From DATFDN01 sp963767645 (lineage in GTDB: Bacteria > Pseudomonadota > Alphaproteobacteria > Acetobacterales > Acetobacteraceae): a stretch of 64,000 nucleotides of DNA. The stretch covers positions 62,001-126,000 of the forward strand of contig CAVYEW010000005.1 of the NCBI GenBank assembly GCA_963767645.1, read 5' to 3'. The notes beneath the pieces were generated by a model, which was not told the DNA's origin, ran no database searches, and worked only from the letters and a program-made list of their open reading frames with translations. Below are positions 33,516 to 41,616 of the stretch, piece by piece. Within the stretch, counting starts at the first letter, position 1, and the number at the start of each line of letters is the position of its first letter. The position numbers and the translations under genes were made by a program.

Positions 33516-34734
33516 GCGCCACGCCGCGCCGCTCTGGAATGAGCAGCAGCAAGGCCAGCAGATCGAGCACATAGAGTACCGCGAGAAGGGCGATGGCGGT
33601 TGCGAAGCCCCACCAAGCGGCCACGGCGCCGACCGCCACCGGTCCGAAGCCGCCCACGGCGCGGCCCAGATTGAACAGCAGGTTCTGCGCCGTCGCCCGC
33701 GCCTCGGTAGGGTAGAGTTCGCTCATCAGCGCGCCGTAGCCGCCCAGCATCCCGTTGACGAAGAACCCCATTACGGCGCCGCCGGCCAGCAGGGCGAACG
33801 GCGAGGCGAGCCTCGCATAGACGACGACCATGACGGCCGCCCCGATCATCCAGGCGGCGAAGGACGGGCGACGTCCGACCCGGTCGGCGCATTCCCCGAA
33901 CGCCCAGATGCCGCAAGCCATGCCGGCGATGGTCATCGCGGTCCAAAGTGCGGATTGAGTCAGCCCATAGTGGAACCGCGCCGAGAGATAGGTCGGCAGC
34001 CAGATCATCACCCCGTAATAGCCAAAATTCTGCACCGAACAGAGGACGAGCATGCCGAGACTCGCCCGCACACTCGCGGCATCGGCCAGCAGCGACCGGA
34101 GCGGCGCGCGCAGCTTGCGCGAGGCAGCCCGCGCGGTGAACAGCGCCGGTTCCTGCAACGCGCGGCGCACGCCGAAGGCAACGACGGCGGGAAGCGCGCC
34201 GAGCGCGAACGTGCCGCGCCAGCCGAGGGCGGGGATCAGCACCGGCGCCAGCAGAGCGGCTGCCAGCACGCCCGCCTGCCAGCCCAAGCCGACATAGGAC
34301 GAGGCGCGCGCGCGCATCACAGCGGGCCAGACCTCCGCGACCAGCGCCATGCCGATCCCGAACTCTCCGCCCAGACCGAGCCCGGCGATGCTCCGGAACA
34401 GCAACAACTGCCTGTAGCTCTGCGCCAGGGCGCACAGCCCGGTGAACACGGCGAACACGGCAATCGTCCAGCTCAGCACGCGCACCCGTCCGATCCGGTC
34501 CGCCAGCAGCCCGAACGCGATACCGCCCAGCACGGCCCCGGCGAGCGTCGCGGTGACGAGCGAGGCGGCCTGCGCCGGGCCGAGGCCGAGCGCCGCCGAG
34601 ATCGGCTTCAGCAGGAAGCCGAGGATCAGCAGGTCGAATCCGTCCATGGCATAGCCGACCGCCGAACCCCACAGCGCCCGCCGCGCCTCGCGGGTGACGA
34701 CGCCGCCCGCTTCCGCTGTTGCGATCCTGGCCAT
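33508..34734 (-). CDS. MFS transporter (sugar/organic-acid porter type)
   Basis: A 408-residue major-facilitator transporter with about 12 membrane helices. The loop 2-3 signature is FGLLADRIGRVRVLS, and a second appears in ECADRVGRRPSFAAWMIGA. GYAMDGFDLLILGFLLKPIS and RSIAGLGLGGEFGIGMALVAE match the sialate/aromatic-acid:H+ symporter type. The substrate is unknown. The ATG at 34732-34734 is used because upstream codons are not hydrophobic or family-like. It is convergent with ppx and divergent from the ChrR-type cupin gene. Confidence 0.93.
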   Translation of the reverse strand: MARIATAEAGGVVTREARRALWGSAVGYAMDGFDLLILGFLLKPISAALGLGPAQAASLVTATLAGAVLGGIAFGLLADRIGRVRVLSWTIAVFAVFTGLCALAQSYRQLLLFRSIAGLGLGGEFGIGMALVAEVWPAVMRARASSYVGLGWQAGVLAAALLAPVLIPALGWRGTFALGALPAVVAFGVRRALQEPALFTARAASRKLRAPLRSLLADAASVRASLGMLVLCSVQNFGYYGVMIWLPTYLSARFHYGLTQSALWTAMTIAGMACGIWAFGECADRVGRRPSFAAWMIGAAVMVVVYARLASPFALLAGGAVMGFFVNGMLGGYGALMSELYPTEARATAQNLLFNLGRAVGGFGPVAVGAVAAWWGFATAIALLAVLYVLDLLALLLLIPERRGVALR

Positions 34735-34825
34735 GTCGTGGATCGGAGTCACCGCCGCTTTGGTTCCTGTCGGGCTATTGGCTTGGTAGCATCGCCGGTG
34801 CGCGCAGCCGAGCCGGAGTCGTGCC

Positions 34826-35503
34826 ATGAACCTCAACTCAGATTTCCGCGCCCGCGCGGCGGTCCACGCCGGACAACTCGACTGGACCCCTTCGCCCATT
34901 CCGGGAGTCGACCGTCGGATGCTCGACCGCATCGGCGGCGAGGTCGCGCGCGCCACGTCCATCGTGCGCTACGCGCCGCATAGCCGCTTCTCGCCGCACA
35001 CGCATGGCGGAGGCGAGGAGTTCCTGGTGCTGGACGGCGTCTTCCAGGACGAGCACGGGGACTACAAGGTGGGAACCTATGTCCGCAACCCGCCCACGTC
35101 GCGCCACACGCCCGGCTCGGAGCCGGGCTGCACCCTCTTCGTCAAGCTCTGGCAATTCGACCCGGAAGACCGGACCGAACTGCGCACCAACACCGCCGCC
35201 GTTCCCTTCGTGGCCGTGCCCGACCGGCCGGGGGTCGAAATCGCGCCGCTGTTCGAGGACGCCTGGGAGCACGTCCGGCTGGAACGTTGGGCGCCGAACG
35301 CCAACGTCACGCTGTCAGTGCCCGGCGGGATCGAGCTGCTCGTGCTGGAGGGCAGTTTCGCCGAAGGCGGCGAGGCGTTCACGCCCCAGTCGTGGCTCAG
35401 GCTCCCGGCCGGCGCGGTGCTGCGCGCCGTGGCGGGACCGCTGGGGTGCCGCGTCTGGGCGAAGTCCCGCCATCTCGCGCGCGACCCGCAAGCGCCGCGT
35501 TAG
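34826..35503 (+). CDS. ChrR-type double-cupin protein
   Basis: A 225-residue protein with two cupin half-domains. The first has the metal-binding pattern SPHTHGGGEEFLVLDGVF, ending in TSRHTPGSEPGC, as in the C-terminal cupin of the anti-sigma factor ChrR. The second (ELLVLEGSFAEGGEAF) lacks the histidines. The N-terminal zinc anti-sigma domain of ChrR is absent, and no ECF sigma gene is adjacent, so it is more likely a stand-alone metal-binding cupin than an anti-sigma factor. It is divergent from the MFS gene with a 91-base gap. Confidence 0.85.
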   Translation: MNLNSDFRARAAVHAGQLDWTPSPIPGVDRRMLDRIGGEVARATSIVRYAPHSRFSPHTHGGGEEFLVLDGVFQDEHGDYKVGTYVRNPPTSRHTPGSEPGCTLFVKLWQFDPEDRTELRTNTAAVPFVAVPDRPGVEIAPLFEDAWEHVRLERWAPNANVTLSVPGGIELLVLEGSFAEGGEAFTPQSWLRLPAGAVLRAVAGPLGCRVWAKSRHLARDPQAPR

Positions 35504-35556
35504 CCTGCGTTAGTCGTAGGGCAATCGATTTGTCCCCCGCATGAGTTGTCGCCGTT

Positions 35557-36024
35557 TCACCCCAGCAAAATCGCATTGCGCAGCGTGATCGGCGCGGCCA
35601 CGCCGCGCAGCGGCTCGATGCCCGCCGCGGTGCCGCGGATCACCACCGTCCCGTATCCGAACATCCGGCCCAGCACGGACTGGATCACGTCCACCGTCTC
35701 GATCTTGCTGACCGCCATCTCGGCCGTGTAGCGCGACATCAACCCGCGCTTGAGGATCACGCGGCGGTCGGTGACGACGATCTCGGTGCTGCGCCGGCGC
35801 ATCCATTCGGCCAGCATCATGACCAAGCCGACAAAGGCGATCGCGGCGGCGGAATAGAAGCAGTATTGGCGCTGCGGCTCCTCGACCGCGACGAACACGC
35901 CGACGCAGGCGATCGCGACGGCGACCAGCAGCCAGAACATCGACGGCCAGAAAATCAGCCAGTGCAGCCGCCCCAAGGCTCTGACCGTCTCATCGGGTTG
36001 CAGCACCTTCGTGTAGTAGGTCAT
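35557..36024 (-). CDS. PH-domain (YdbS/YdbT-type) membrane protein
   Basis: A 155-residue protein with two membrane helices (LIFWPSMFWLLVAVAIACVG and CFYSAAAIAFVGLVMMLAEW) and a bacterial pleckstrin-homology domain (STEIVVTDRRVILKRGLMSR, KIETVDVIQSVLGRMFGYGT). The family is widespread and its role is unclear. The ATG overlaps the stop of the 3-methyladenine glycosylase gene (ATGA, 4 bases), so the two are translationally coupled. Confidence 0.9.
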   Translation of the reverse strand: MTYYTKVLQPDETVRALGRLHWLIFWPSMFWLLVAVAIACVGVFVAVEEPQRQYCFYSAAAIAFVGLVMMLAEWMRRRSTEIVVTDRRVILKRGLMSRYTAEMAVSKIETVDVIQSVLGRMFGYGTVVIRGTAAGIEPLRGVAAPITLRNAILLG

Positions 36025-36629
36025 GCCTCGCCGCCTCCCCTGCCGCAGCCGACCACCCGGCCACTCTGTCCGGTGCGGCAGATGCAGCCGATCAGGTGGT
36101 CGTCCACCATGCCGGTCGCCTGCATGAAGGCATAGCAGATCGTCGAGCCGACGAAGCCGAAGCCGCGCCGGCGCAGGGCGCGGCTCATGGCATCGGACAG
36201 CTCGGTGCGCGCCGGCACCTCGGCGGCGCGGGTCCAGACGTTGACGATCGGCCGGTGGTCCACGAACGACCATAGATAGGCGTCGAGGCTGCCCTCGGTC
36301 GCGATGACCTCCAGCGCGGCGCGGGCGTTTGCACGGACCGAGAGCACCTTCAGCCGATTGCGGACCACCCCCGAACCGGCCAGCGCGTCGCCCAGCTCGG
36401 CGTCGGTCATTGCGGCGACGCGGGCGATGTCGTAGCCGTGAAAGGTGGCCTGGTAGGCGGCGCGACGGTCCAGCACGGTCCGCCACGACAGGCCGGCCTG
36501 CGCGCCTTCCAGGACCAGGAACTCGAATAATGCCGCATCGCCGTGCAGGGGCACGCCCCATTCCTTATCGTGGTAGGCACGCAGCGCGTCCGAGCCGTTG
36601 GCCCAGTCGCAGCGTATGATCTCTGTCAC
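36021..36629 (-). CDS. tag: DNA-3-methyladenine glycosylase I
   Basis: It excises 3-methyladenine from alkylated DNA. The 202-residue protein has RCDWANGSDALRAYHDKEWG with the Cys and His of the zinc site, FEFLVLEGAQAGLSWRTVL with the helix-hairpin-like core, YLWSFVDHRPIVN and GFGFVGSTICYAFMQATGMV, then the zinc-binding C-terminal region DDHLIGCICR. The GTG at 36627-36629 is preferred because homology begins there; the frame extends 22 codons further upstream. It is coupled to the PH-domain gene and divergent from the 2-hydroxyacid dehydrogenase. Confidence 0.95.
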   Translation of the reverse strand: MTEIIRCDWANGSDALRAYHDKEWGVPLHGDAALFEFLVLEGAQAGLSWRTVLDRRAAYQATFHGYDIARVAAMTDAELGDALAGSGVVRNRLKVLSVRANARAALEVIATEGSLDAYLWSFVDHRPIVNVWTRAAEVPARTELSDAMSRALRRRGFGFVGSTICYAFMQATGMVDDHLIGCICRTGQSGRVVGCGRGGGEA

Positions 36630-36641
36630 CGGAGCCCACCC

Positions 36642-37622
36642 ATGCCGCCGCCTGCCCTGCCCCCTCAGGATCGCCTGAGCATCTGCTTTGCCCATGTCGC
36701 TTACCAGATGCAGGCGCGATTCGACGCGCGCGGTACCGGCATACGCTGCTTTCAGGTGCGCTCGCGCGAGGAACTCGCCTCCCGGATCGCCGAGGCCGAT
36801 GTGCTGTCAGTGTCCATGATGTGGACCAACGACCTGATCGCGCAGGCGCCGCGCCTGCGCTTCATCCAATCGATCAGCGCCGGAGTCGACCAGTACGACC
36901 GCGCCGCCCTGGCGCAAGCGGGCATCAGGCTGGCGAGCGCCGCGGGCGTCAATGCGAACGCCGTCGCCGAGCATGCGATGGCGCTGATCCTGGCACTGTC
37001 GCGCCGGCTGCCCGAGGCGCGCGACAACCAGGCGAGGCAGGTCTGGCGCGGCATGATCTCCGACCCGGCGCGGCGCGAGGACGAGCTGGCCGGCAGGACG
37101 CTGCTGATTGTCGGGCTTGGCCGCATCGGCTCGCGCCTCGCTCGGCTGGCAAAGGCTTTCGATATGCGCGTGCTGGCGACGCGGCGCGACCCCGCCGCCG
37201 GAGCCGGGGCAGCGGATGAAGTGGCCGGGCTGGAGGCGCTGGGAAGACTGCTGCCGGAGGCCGACTATGTGGCGCTGGCCTGCCCGCTCACGCCCCAGAC
37301 CGAGCGGCTGATGAACGCCGAGACGCTGGCGCTGATGAAGCCGAGCGCGGCGCTGGTCAATGTCGCCCGGGGACGCTGCGTGGATGAGTCGGAGCTGATC
37401 GCCGCTCTCGCCGAGGGCCGGCTCGCCGCGGCCGCGCTGGACTGCACCGCCGAGGAGCCGCTGGCCGCGTCCTCCCCGCTCTGGGCCATGCCGAACGTGC
37501 TCATCACCCCGCATACCGCCGGAGAGACCCGCGCCTACGAGGACAACGTGATCGACATCCTGCTCGACAATGTGGGCCGGCTGTGGCGCGGGGAGTCGGG
37601 ATTGCGCAATCAGGTGGTCTAG
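36642..37622 (+). CDS. D-2-hydroxyacid dehydrogenase (NAD-dependent)
   Basis: A 326-residue oxidoreductase. The Rossmann fold is marked by TLLIVGLGRIGSRLARLAKA. The catalytic Arg is in ALVNVARGRCVDE, the Glu in LDCTAEEPLA and the His in VLITPHTAGET, so the catalytic set is complete. The substrate-specificity loops do not allow a closer name. The start at 36642 is used; an upstream extension overlaps the divergent tag gene. It has no coupled neighbour. Confidence 0.92.
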   Translation: MPPPALPPQDRLSICFAHVAYQMQARFDARGTGIRCFQVRSREELASRIAEADVLSVSMMWTNDLIAQAPRLRFIQSISAGVDQYDRAALAQAGIRLASAAGVNANAVAEHAMALILALSRRLPEARDNQARQVWRGMISDPARREDELAGRTLLIVGLGRIGSRLARLAKAFDMRVLATRRDPAAGAGAADEVAGLEALGRLLPEADYVALACPLTPQTERLMNAETLALMKPSAALVNVARGRCVDESELIAALAEGRLAAAALDCTAEEPLAASSPLWAMPNVLITPHTAGETRAYEDNVIDILLDNVGRLWRGESGLRNQVV

Positions 37623-37670
37623 CCGCAGCCACACTTCGCTGAAGGTTCGATTCCGAGCACGGCCGCGCCG

Positions 37671-38909
37671 ATGCGACCGCCGGGTGCCCTGCGTGTTGGA
37701 GCGGGCATGGTGGTCCTGGTTGCCGCGCTTGCCGTCCTGCTGCTGGTCCTGATCCTGGAGGATTCGTTTGCGGTCATGCTCCTTCCGCGGCGGGTACAGC
37801 GGCGCGTGGGGCTTACCCGCCTGTTCTTCCGCACGTCATGGCTGGCCTGGTCCCGCGCCGCGCTCTCCTTGCCGGCCGGCCCAAGGCGGGAGCTGATCCT
37901 CAGCATCTACGGACCGCTCTCGATGGTCCTACTCTTCACGTTGTGGTCCGCCGGCTTGATCGTCTGCTTCGGAGTGCTGCAATGGACCTTGCAGGCCGGG
38001 GCCGTGGTTCGGACCCCTCCGACGCTGAACGGGCAGCTCTACATGAGCGGCGTCACGTTCTTCACCCTGGGCTACGGCGATGTGGTGCCGCAGACCGACG
38101 CCTCGCGCGTGGTCGCGATCATCGAGGCCGGCACCGGCTTCGGCCTGATCGCGGTGGTGATCGGCTATCTGCCGGTTCTCTATCAGCTGTTCTCCCGACG
38201 CGAGGCCCACGTCATCCAGCTCGATGCACGGGCCGGCTCGCCCCCTACTGCTACGACCCTGCTGGTTCGCCATGCCAGGACCGGCGCCCTGGAGCGGGTG
38301 GACGATCTATTGCGGGAGTGGGAGCTCTGGGCAGCGGAGCTGCTGGAAAGCCATCTCTCCTATCCCATGCTCGTCTATTACCGGTCCCAGCACGATAATC
38401 AGTCTTGGCTGGCGGCGCTGACGGTCATCATGGACCTTTGTGCCCTGATCCTGGTCGGCATCGAGGGCGTGGCGCCGCTCCAGGCGCGCATGACGTTCAC
38501 CATGGCGCGGCAGGTCGTGGTGGAGATCAGCCGGTCGTTCGACATCAAGCCCTCCCGCTACACGGGCGAAGACCGGCTGCCCCATGAAGCCTTCCTCAGA
38601 ATGGAGCAGGCCTTCGAGCGTGTGTCGGTTCCCTGGCAAGCCGGCCCGGACACCGAGCAGACGCTTGCTGCCTTGCGCGCCACGTACGAGCCGCTGCTGG
38701 ACGGGCTGGCCTTGCACCTGTTGCTGCCGCTCCAGGGCTGGACCGCCGAGGAGCACATGATGGACCACTGGGCAAGCGGGCCGCGCGGCTTGATCGCACA
38801 ACGGCTGCTTGAGGAACTGGCGGAGGGAACCTTGCCGCCTGACCCCATGGTCGCCACCGGGCGGCCGATCAGATTGTGGCGACGGGTGCGCGCGCGGCTT
38901 CGACGGTGA
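37671..38909 (+). CDS. Two-pore-helix potassium-channel-like protein
   Basis: A 412-residue membrane protein. The N-terminal third has three or four helices and an ion-channel pore: LYMSGVTFFTLGYGDVVPQT, where TLGYGD is a potassium-type selectivity filter (canonical TVGYGD). The next helix is TGFGLIAVVIGYLPVLYQLF. The C-terminal about 240 residues are a soluble, helical domain without a recognisable RCK/TrkA signature. It could be an uncharacterised regulatory domain. ATG 37671 is used. It is followed by the second REP-like repeat. Confidence 0.85.
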   Translation: MRPPGALRVGAGMVVLVAALAVLLLVLILEDSFAVMLLPRRVQRRVGLTRLFFRTSWLAWSRAALSLPAGPRRELILSIYGPLSMVLLFTLWSAGLIVCFGVLQWTLQAGAVVRTPPTLNGQLYMSGVTFFTLGYGDVVPQTDASRVVAIIEAGTGFGLIAVVIGYLPVLYQLFSRREAHVIQLDARAGSPPTATTLLVRHARTGALERVDDLLREWELWAAELLESHLSYPMLVYYRSQHDNQSWLAALTVIMDLCALILVGIEGVAPLQARMTFTMARQVVVEISRSFDIKPSRYTGEDRLPHEAFLRMEQAFERVSVPWQAGPDTEQTLAALRATYEPLLDGLALHLLLPLQGWTAEEHMMDHWASGPRGLIAQRLLEELAEGTLPPDPMVATGRPIRLWRRVRARLRR

Positions 38910-38963
38910 GGAGCCCGCGGCGGCACCTAGAGCCGTTTCACTCAGACTGGAACCGCCGGCGTA

Positions 38964-39086
38964 TCCCTCCCCCCGGCCCCCTCCCGCAAGGGGAGGGGGA
39001 AGTCGCCTACCACGTCCCCTTCCCCTTGCGGGAGGGGACAGGGGAGGAGTGAAACGGCGCGTCGACATAGTCAGCCTGAAAACGCA
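38964..39086. repeat. REP-like palindromic repeat, copy 2
   Basis: The second copy of the element at 17723-17844, same orientation. The inverted repeat has CTCCCGCAAGGGGAGGGG and CCCCTTCCCCTTGCGGGAG as arms. Most differences between the copies are in or near the stem. It sits between the channel gene and the pqiA stop, where it may work as a bidirectional terminator. Confidence 0.8.
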
Positions 39087-40478
39087 CTAGGGGCGCGCTG
39101 TGCGGCCGAGGCGTGGGCGTGGCGCGCGCCAGAAGCCTCGCCCGCGCCATGCAACGGGGCGCGCCACGGTTGCTGTCGCCCTGTTGTCGGCTTGCTGGCC
39201 TCGTTCCGCCGCATCCCAGATCAGGCGCGGGTCGAAGATGCGCGCCGCGACCATGGAAATCACAACCACGGCCAGGAACGCAGGTGAGCCGCCATGCACC
39301 TGGATATGTGCGATCTGGCCGAACTGCACCATCGGCGTGAACACGATGACCGTGAACGGGTCGAGGTTCGACCAGCGCCCGACCGCGTGGACCACGCGAA
39401 ACACGCGGGTCTTCAGACGCAGACGGCGCGTCGAGCGATGGCGGACGGAATTCATCAGCCAGGTCAGCCCGACCAACTTGAACACGGGAATGCCGATGCT
39501 GGTGCCGAAGATCAGCACGCCGAGCGGCGCGTAGCCGTTGTCGAACAGCAGCATGATGCCGGCGAAGATCGTGTGCGGATGCGGCACGCCGAACTCGTAG
39601 TAGGCGCTCATCGGAAAGTAGTTCGAGATCGGCAGCAGCGCCCAGCCGGCGATGACCAGCGCGCGGCAGTAGATCAGCGAGTGCGGCTTGCGCCGGCTCA
39701 GGCGTGCCCGGCAGCGCGGGCACCGCCCGCCGAGCAGCCGGGCCGGCAGGACCAGGTCGCATGATGTGCAGCCGATGCGGTCTGTTCCGGAATCGATCCG
39801 CGGCGCCGCGATCCGGCGCCAGACTGCCCGCTTGTCCAGACAGGCGCGGGTCAACATGGTCATGAAGCCGGCGCCGAGCAGGCATAAGCCGCCGATATCG
39901 ATCCGCACCGGGATCAACGCCTCCACGCGCCCCCAGCCGATGGTCGCGCCCAGAAGCATCACGTCCGCCATCGCCCACGCATCGAGCGTGTCCGCGTAGC
40001 GGAACGCCGGCCCCATCCAGGGGTGATGGCGGCCGAACTTGATCTCGGTGAGCACGAGGGTCAGCAGCCCGAAGCGCACGAAGGGAAGGAAGATGCCCTC
40101 GAGCGCGCAGACCAGGGCCATCAGTGGCCAGCCTTGGCCCCAGACGGTTTGCACGCCCGAAAACAGATGAATGCTGGAGACCAGCCCAGCAGGCGCGCGG
40201 ACCGTCAGCAGAGTCCACATATTGGCCGGCAGCAGCAGCAGGAAGGTCGTCATCGCGCAGGCGAGCGCGCCCCTCACGCTGCGCCCCGTCGTGCGCTCCA
40301 GCACGTCGCCGCAGCGCGTGCAGGTGATCCGGCCCCGGTCGGGCGGGGGCGGCATGGTCTGGATGGTGGCGCAGTGCGGACATGCGATGATGGGCGCCGG
40401 CAACCCAAGAGCCTCCGTCGTAACGATACGCTGAATGCTAAGCGCCTCACCTTGCCTCCCGTTCGCCGATGCCGCCAA
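39087..40478 (-). CDS. pqiA: Paraquat-inducible protein A
   Basis: PqiA is an inner-membrane protein of the system that moves lipids between membranes. The 463-residue protein has two similar halves, each led by a CxxC zinc-ribbon-like pair (ACPHCATIQTM with TCTRCGDVL; GCTSCDLVLP with RCPRCRARL) and four membrane helices (LACAMTTFLLLLPANMWTLL, ALVIAGWALLPISNYFPMSA and others). It starts with TTG 40478, or another nearby start, without a strong ribosome-binding site. PqiB and PqiC genes are not next to it. It is divergent from the SDR gene. Confidence 0.9.
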   Translation of the reverse strand: MAASANGRQGEALSIQRIVTTEALGLPAPIIACPHCATIQTMPPPPDRGRITCTRCGDVLERTTGRSVRGALACAMTTFLLLLPANMWTLLTVRAPAGLVSSIHLFSGVQTVWGQGWPLMALVCALEGIFLPFVRFGLLTLVLTEIKFGRHHPWMGPAFRYADTLDAWAMADVMLLGATIGWGRVEALIPVRIDIGGLCLLGAGFMTMLTRACLDKRAVWRRIAAPRIDSGTDRIGCTSCDLVLPARLLGGRCPRCRARLSRRKPHSLIYCRALVIAGWALLPISNYFPMSAYYEFGVPHPHTIFAGIMLLFDNGYAPLGVLIFGTSIGIPVFKLVGLTWLMNSVRHRSTRRLRLKTRVFRVVHAVGRWSNLDPFTVIVFTPMVQFGQIAHIQVHGGSPAFLAVVVISMVAARIFDPRLIWDAAERGQQADNRATATVARPVAWRGRGFWRAPRPRLGRTARP

Positions 40479-40504
40479 ATGCGCGCCGCAACGGGGAGGC
40501 CGCG

Positions 40505-41278
40505 ATGGGGCAGGTTGACGGCAAGGCGGCAGTCGTCACGGGCGGGGCATCGGGGATCGGAGCGGCCTGTGCCCGGACCTTGGCGCGCGAGGGCGCCCGG
40601 GTGCTGATCACCGATCTCGACCCGGCCGGCGAGGGACTGGCCGCCGAGATCGACGGATTGTTCCTGCGCCACGACGTGACCGACGAAGCCGGGTGGCCAG
40701 CAGTGATCCAGTTGGCGGAGGAGCAGTTCGGCGGGCTGCACGTGCTGGTCGCCAATGCCGGCATCGGCATCATGGGGACGATCGTGGAGATGAGCCTCGC
40801 CGACTGGCGCCGGCAGATGGCGGTCAACGTGGACGGGGTGTTCCTGTCGGTGAAGCACGCGATTCCCGCCATGGCGCGTGCCGGAGGCGGGTCCATCGTC
40901 ATCATGTCCTCGGTGGCCGGGCTGCGCGGCTCGGCGGGGCTCGCCGGCTACAGCGCCACCAAGGGCGCCGTGCGGCTGTTCGCCAAATCGGCGGCGCTGG
41001 AATGCGCGCAGGCGAACAACCGCGTGCGGGTGAACTCGGTGCATCCCGGCGTGATCGACACGCCGATCTGGGACAAGCTGCCGGCGAGCAGCAACGCCAG
41101 GTTCGATCCCAACGCGATCGCCGCGGAACAGGTGCCGATCGGCGAGGCGGGCCAGCCGGAGGACATCGCCAACGGCGTGCTGTACCTCGCCTCCGACGCC
41201 GCCCGCCACGTGACCGGCTCGGAGCTCGTCATCGACGGCGGCATGACCGCCGGCCGCGTGCGCCGCTTCGCACCCTGA
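40505..41278 (+). CDS. Short-chain dehydrogenase/reductase
   Basis: A 257-residue classical SDR. The cofactor motif is VTGGASGIGAACARTL, followed by NVDGVF and VLVANAGIG. The catalytic set is Ser in IVIMSSVAG, Tyr 149 and Lys 153 in GYSATKGAV. The Asp in LITDLDP after beta-2 favours NAD over NADP. It lies 17 bases before a small monooxygenase gene in the same direction, which suggests a two-gene catabolic operon. Substrate unknown. Confidence 0.93.
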   Translation: MGQVDGKAAVVTGGASGIGAACARTLAREGARVLITDLDPAGEGLAAEIDGLFLRHDVTDEAGWPAVIQLAEEQFGGLHVLVANAGIGIMGTIVEMSLADWRRQMAVNVDGVFLSVKHAIPAMARAGGGSIVIMSSVAGLRGSAGLAGYSATKGAVRLFAKSAALECAQANNRVRVNSVHPGVIDTPIWDKLPASSNARFDPNAIAAEQVPIGEAGQPEDIANGVLYLASDAARHVTGSELVIDGGMTAGRVRRFAP

Positions 41279-41295
41279 ACATCGAGGAGGAAACC

Positions 41296-41607
41296 ATGAT
41301 CCACGTCGTCGCCATCATCACCGCCAAGCCAGGCCAGCGCGATGCCGTGCTGGAGGCGTTCCGGGCCAACATGCCGGCCGTCCATGCCGAGCAGGGCTGC
41401 ATCGAATACGGACCGGCCGTGGACGCCGAGGGCATGGGCGGCTTCCAGACGAAGTTCGGCCCGGATACCTTCGTGGTCCTGGAGAAATGGGAGAGCCCCG
41501 AAGCCCTGGCCGCGCATGCGCGGGCGCCGCACATGCAGGCCTACGGGGCCAAGACCAAGGACATGCTGGCGAGCCGGGTCATCCACGTCCTTTCGCCCGT
41601 CACCTGA
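41296..41607 (+). CDS. Antibiotic-biosynthesis-monooxygenase (ABM) family protein
   Basis: A 103-residue dimeric alpha/beta-barrel monooxygenase-like protein starting MIHVVAIITAKPGQRDAVLE, with FRANMPAVHAEQGCIEYGP and VVLEKWESPEALAAHARAP, the pattern of YgiN-type quinol monooxygenases. GAGGAGG precedes the ATG. It is probably co-transcribed with the SDR. The subfamily oxidises quinols or similar aromatic substrates without cofactor; the actual substrate is not known here. Confidence 0.9.
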   Translation: MIHVVAIITAKPGQRDAVLEAFRANMPAVHAEQGCIEYGPAVDAEGMGGFQTKFGPDTFVVLEKWESPEALAAHARAPHMQAYGAKTKDMLASRVIHVLSPVT

Positions 41608-41616
41608 CCCCTGCGG

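Noticed and set aside
37640..37665. GGTTCGATTCC, resembling a tRNA T-loop, after the hydroxyacid dehydrogenase gene
   Set aside because: The flanking bases do not form a T stem and no acceptor or anticodon arm is found in the 75 bases around it.
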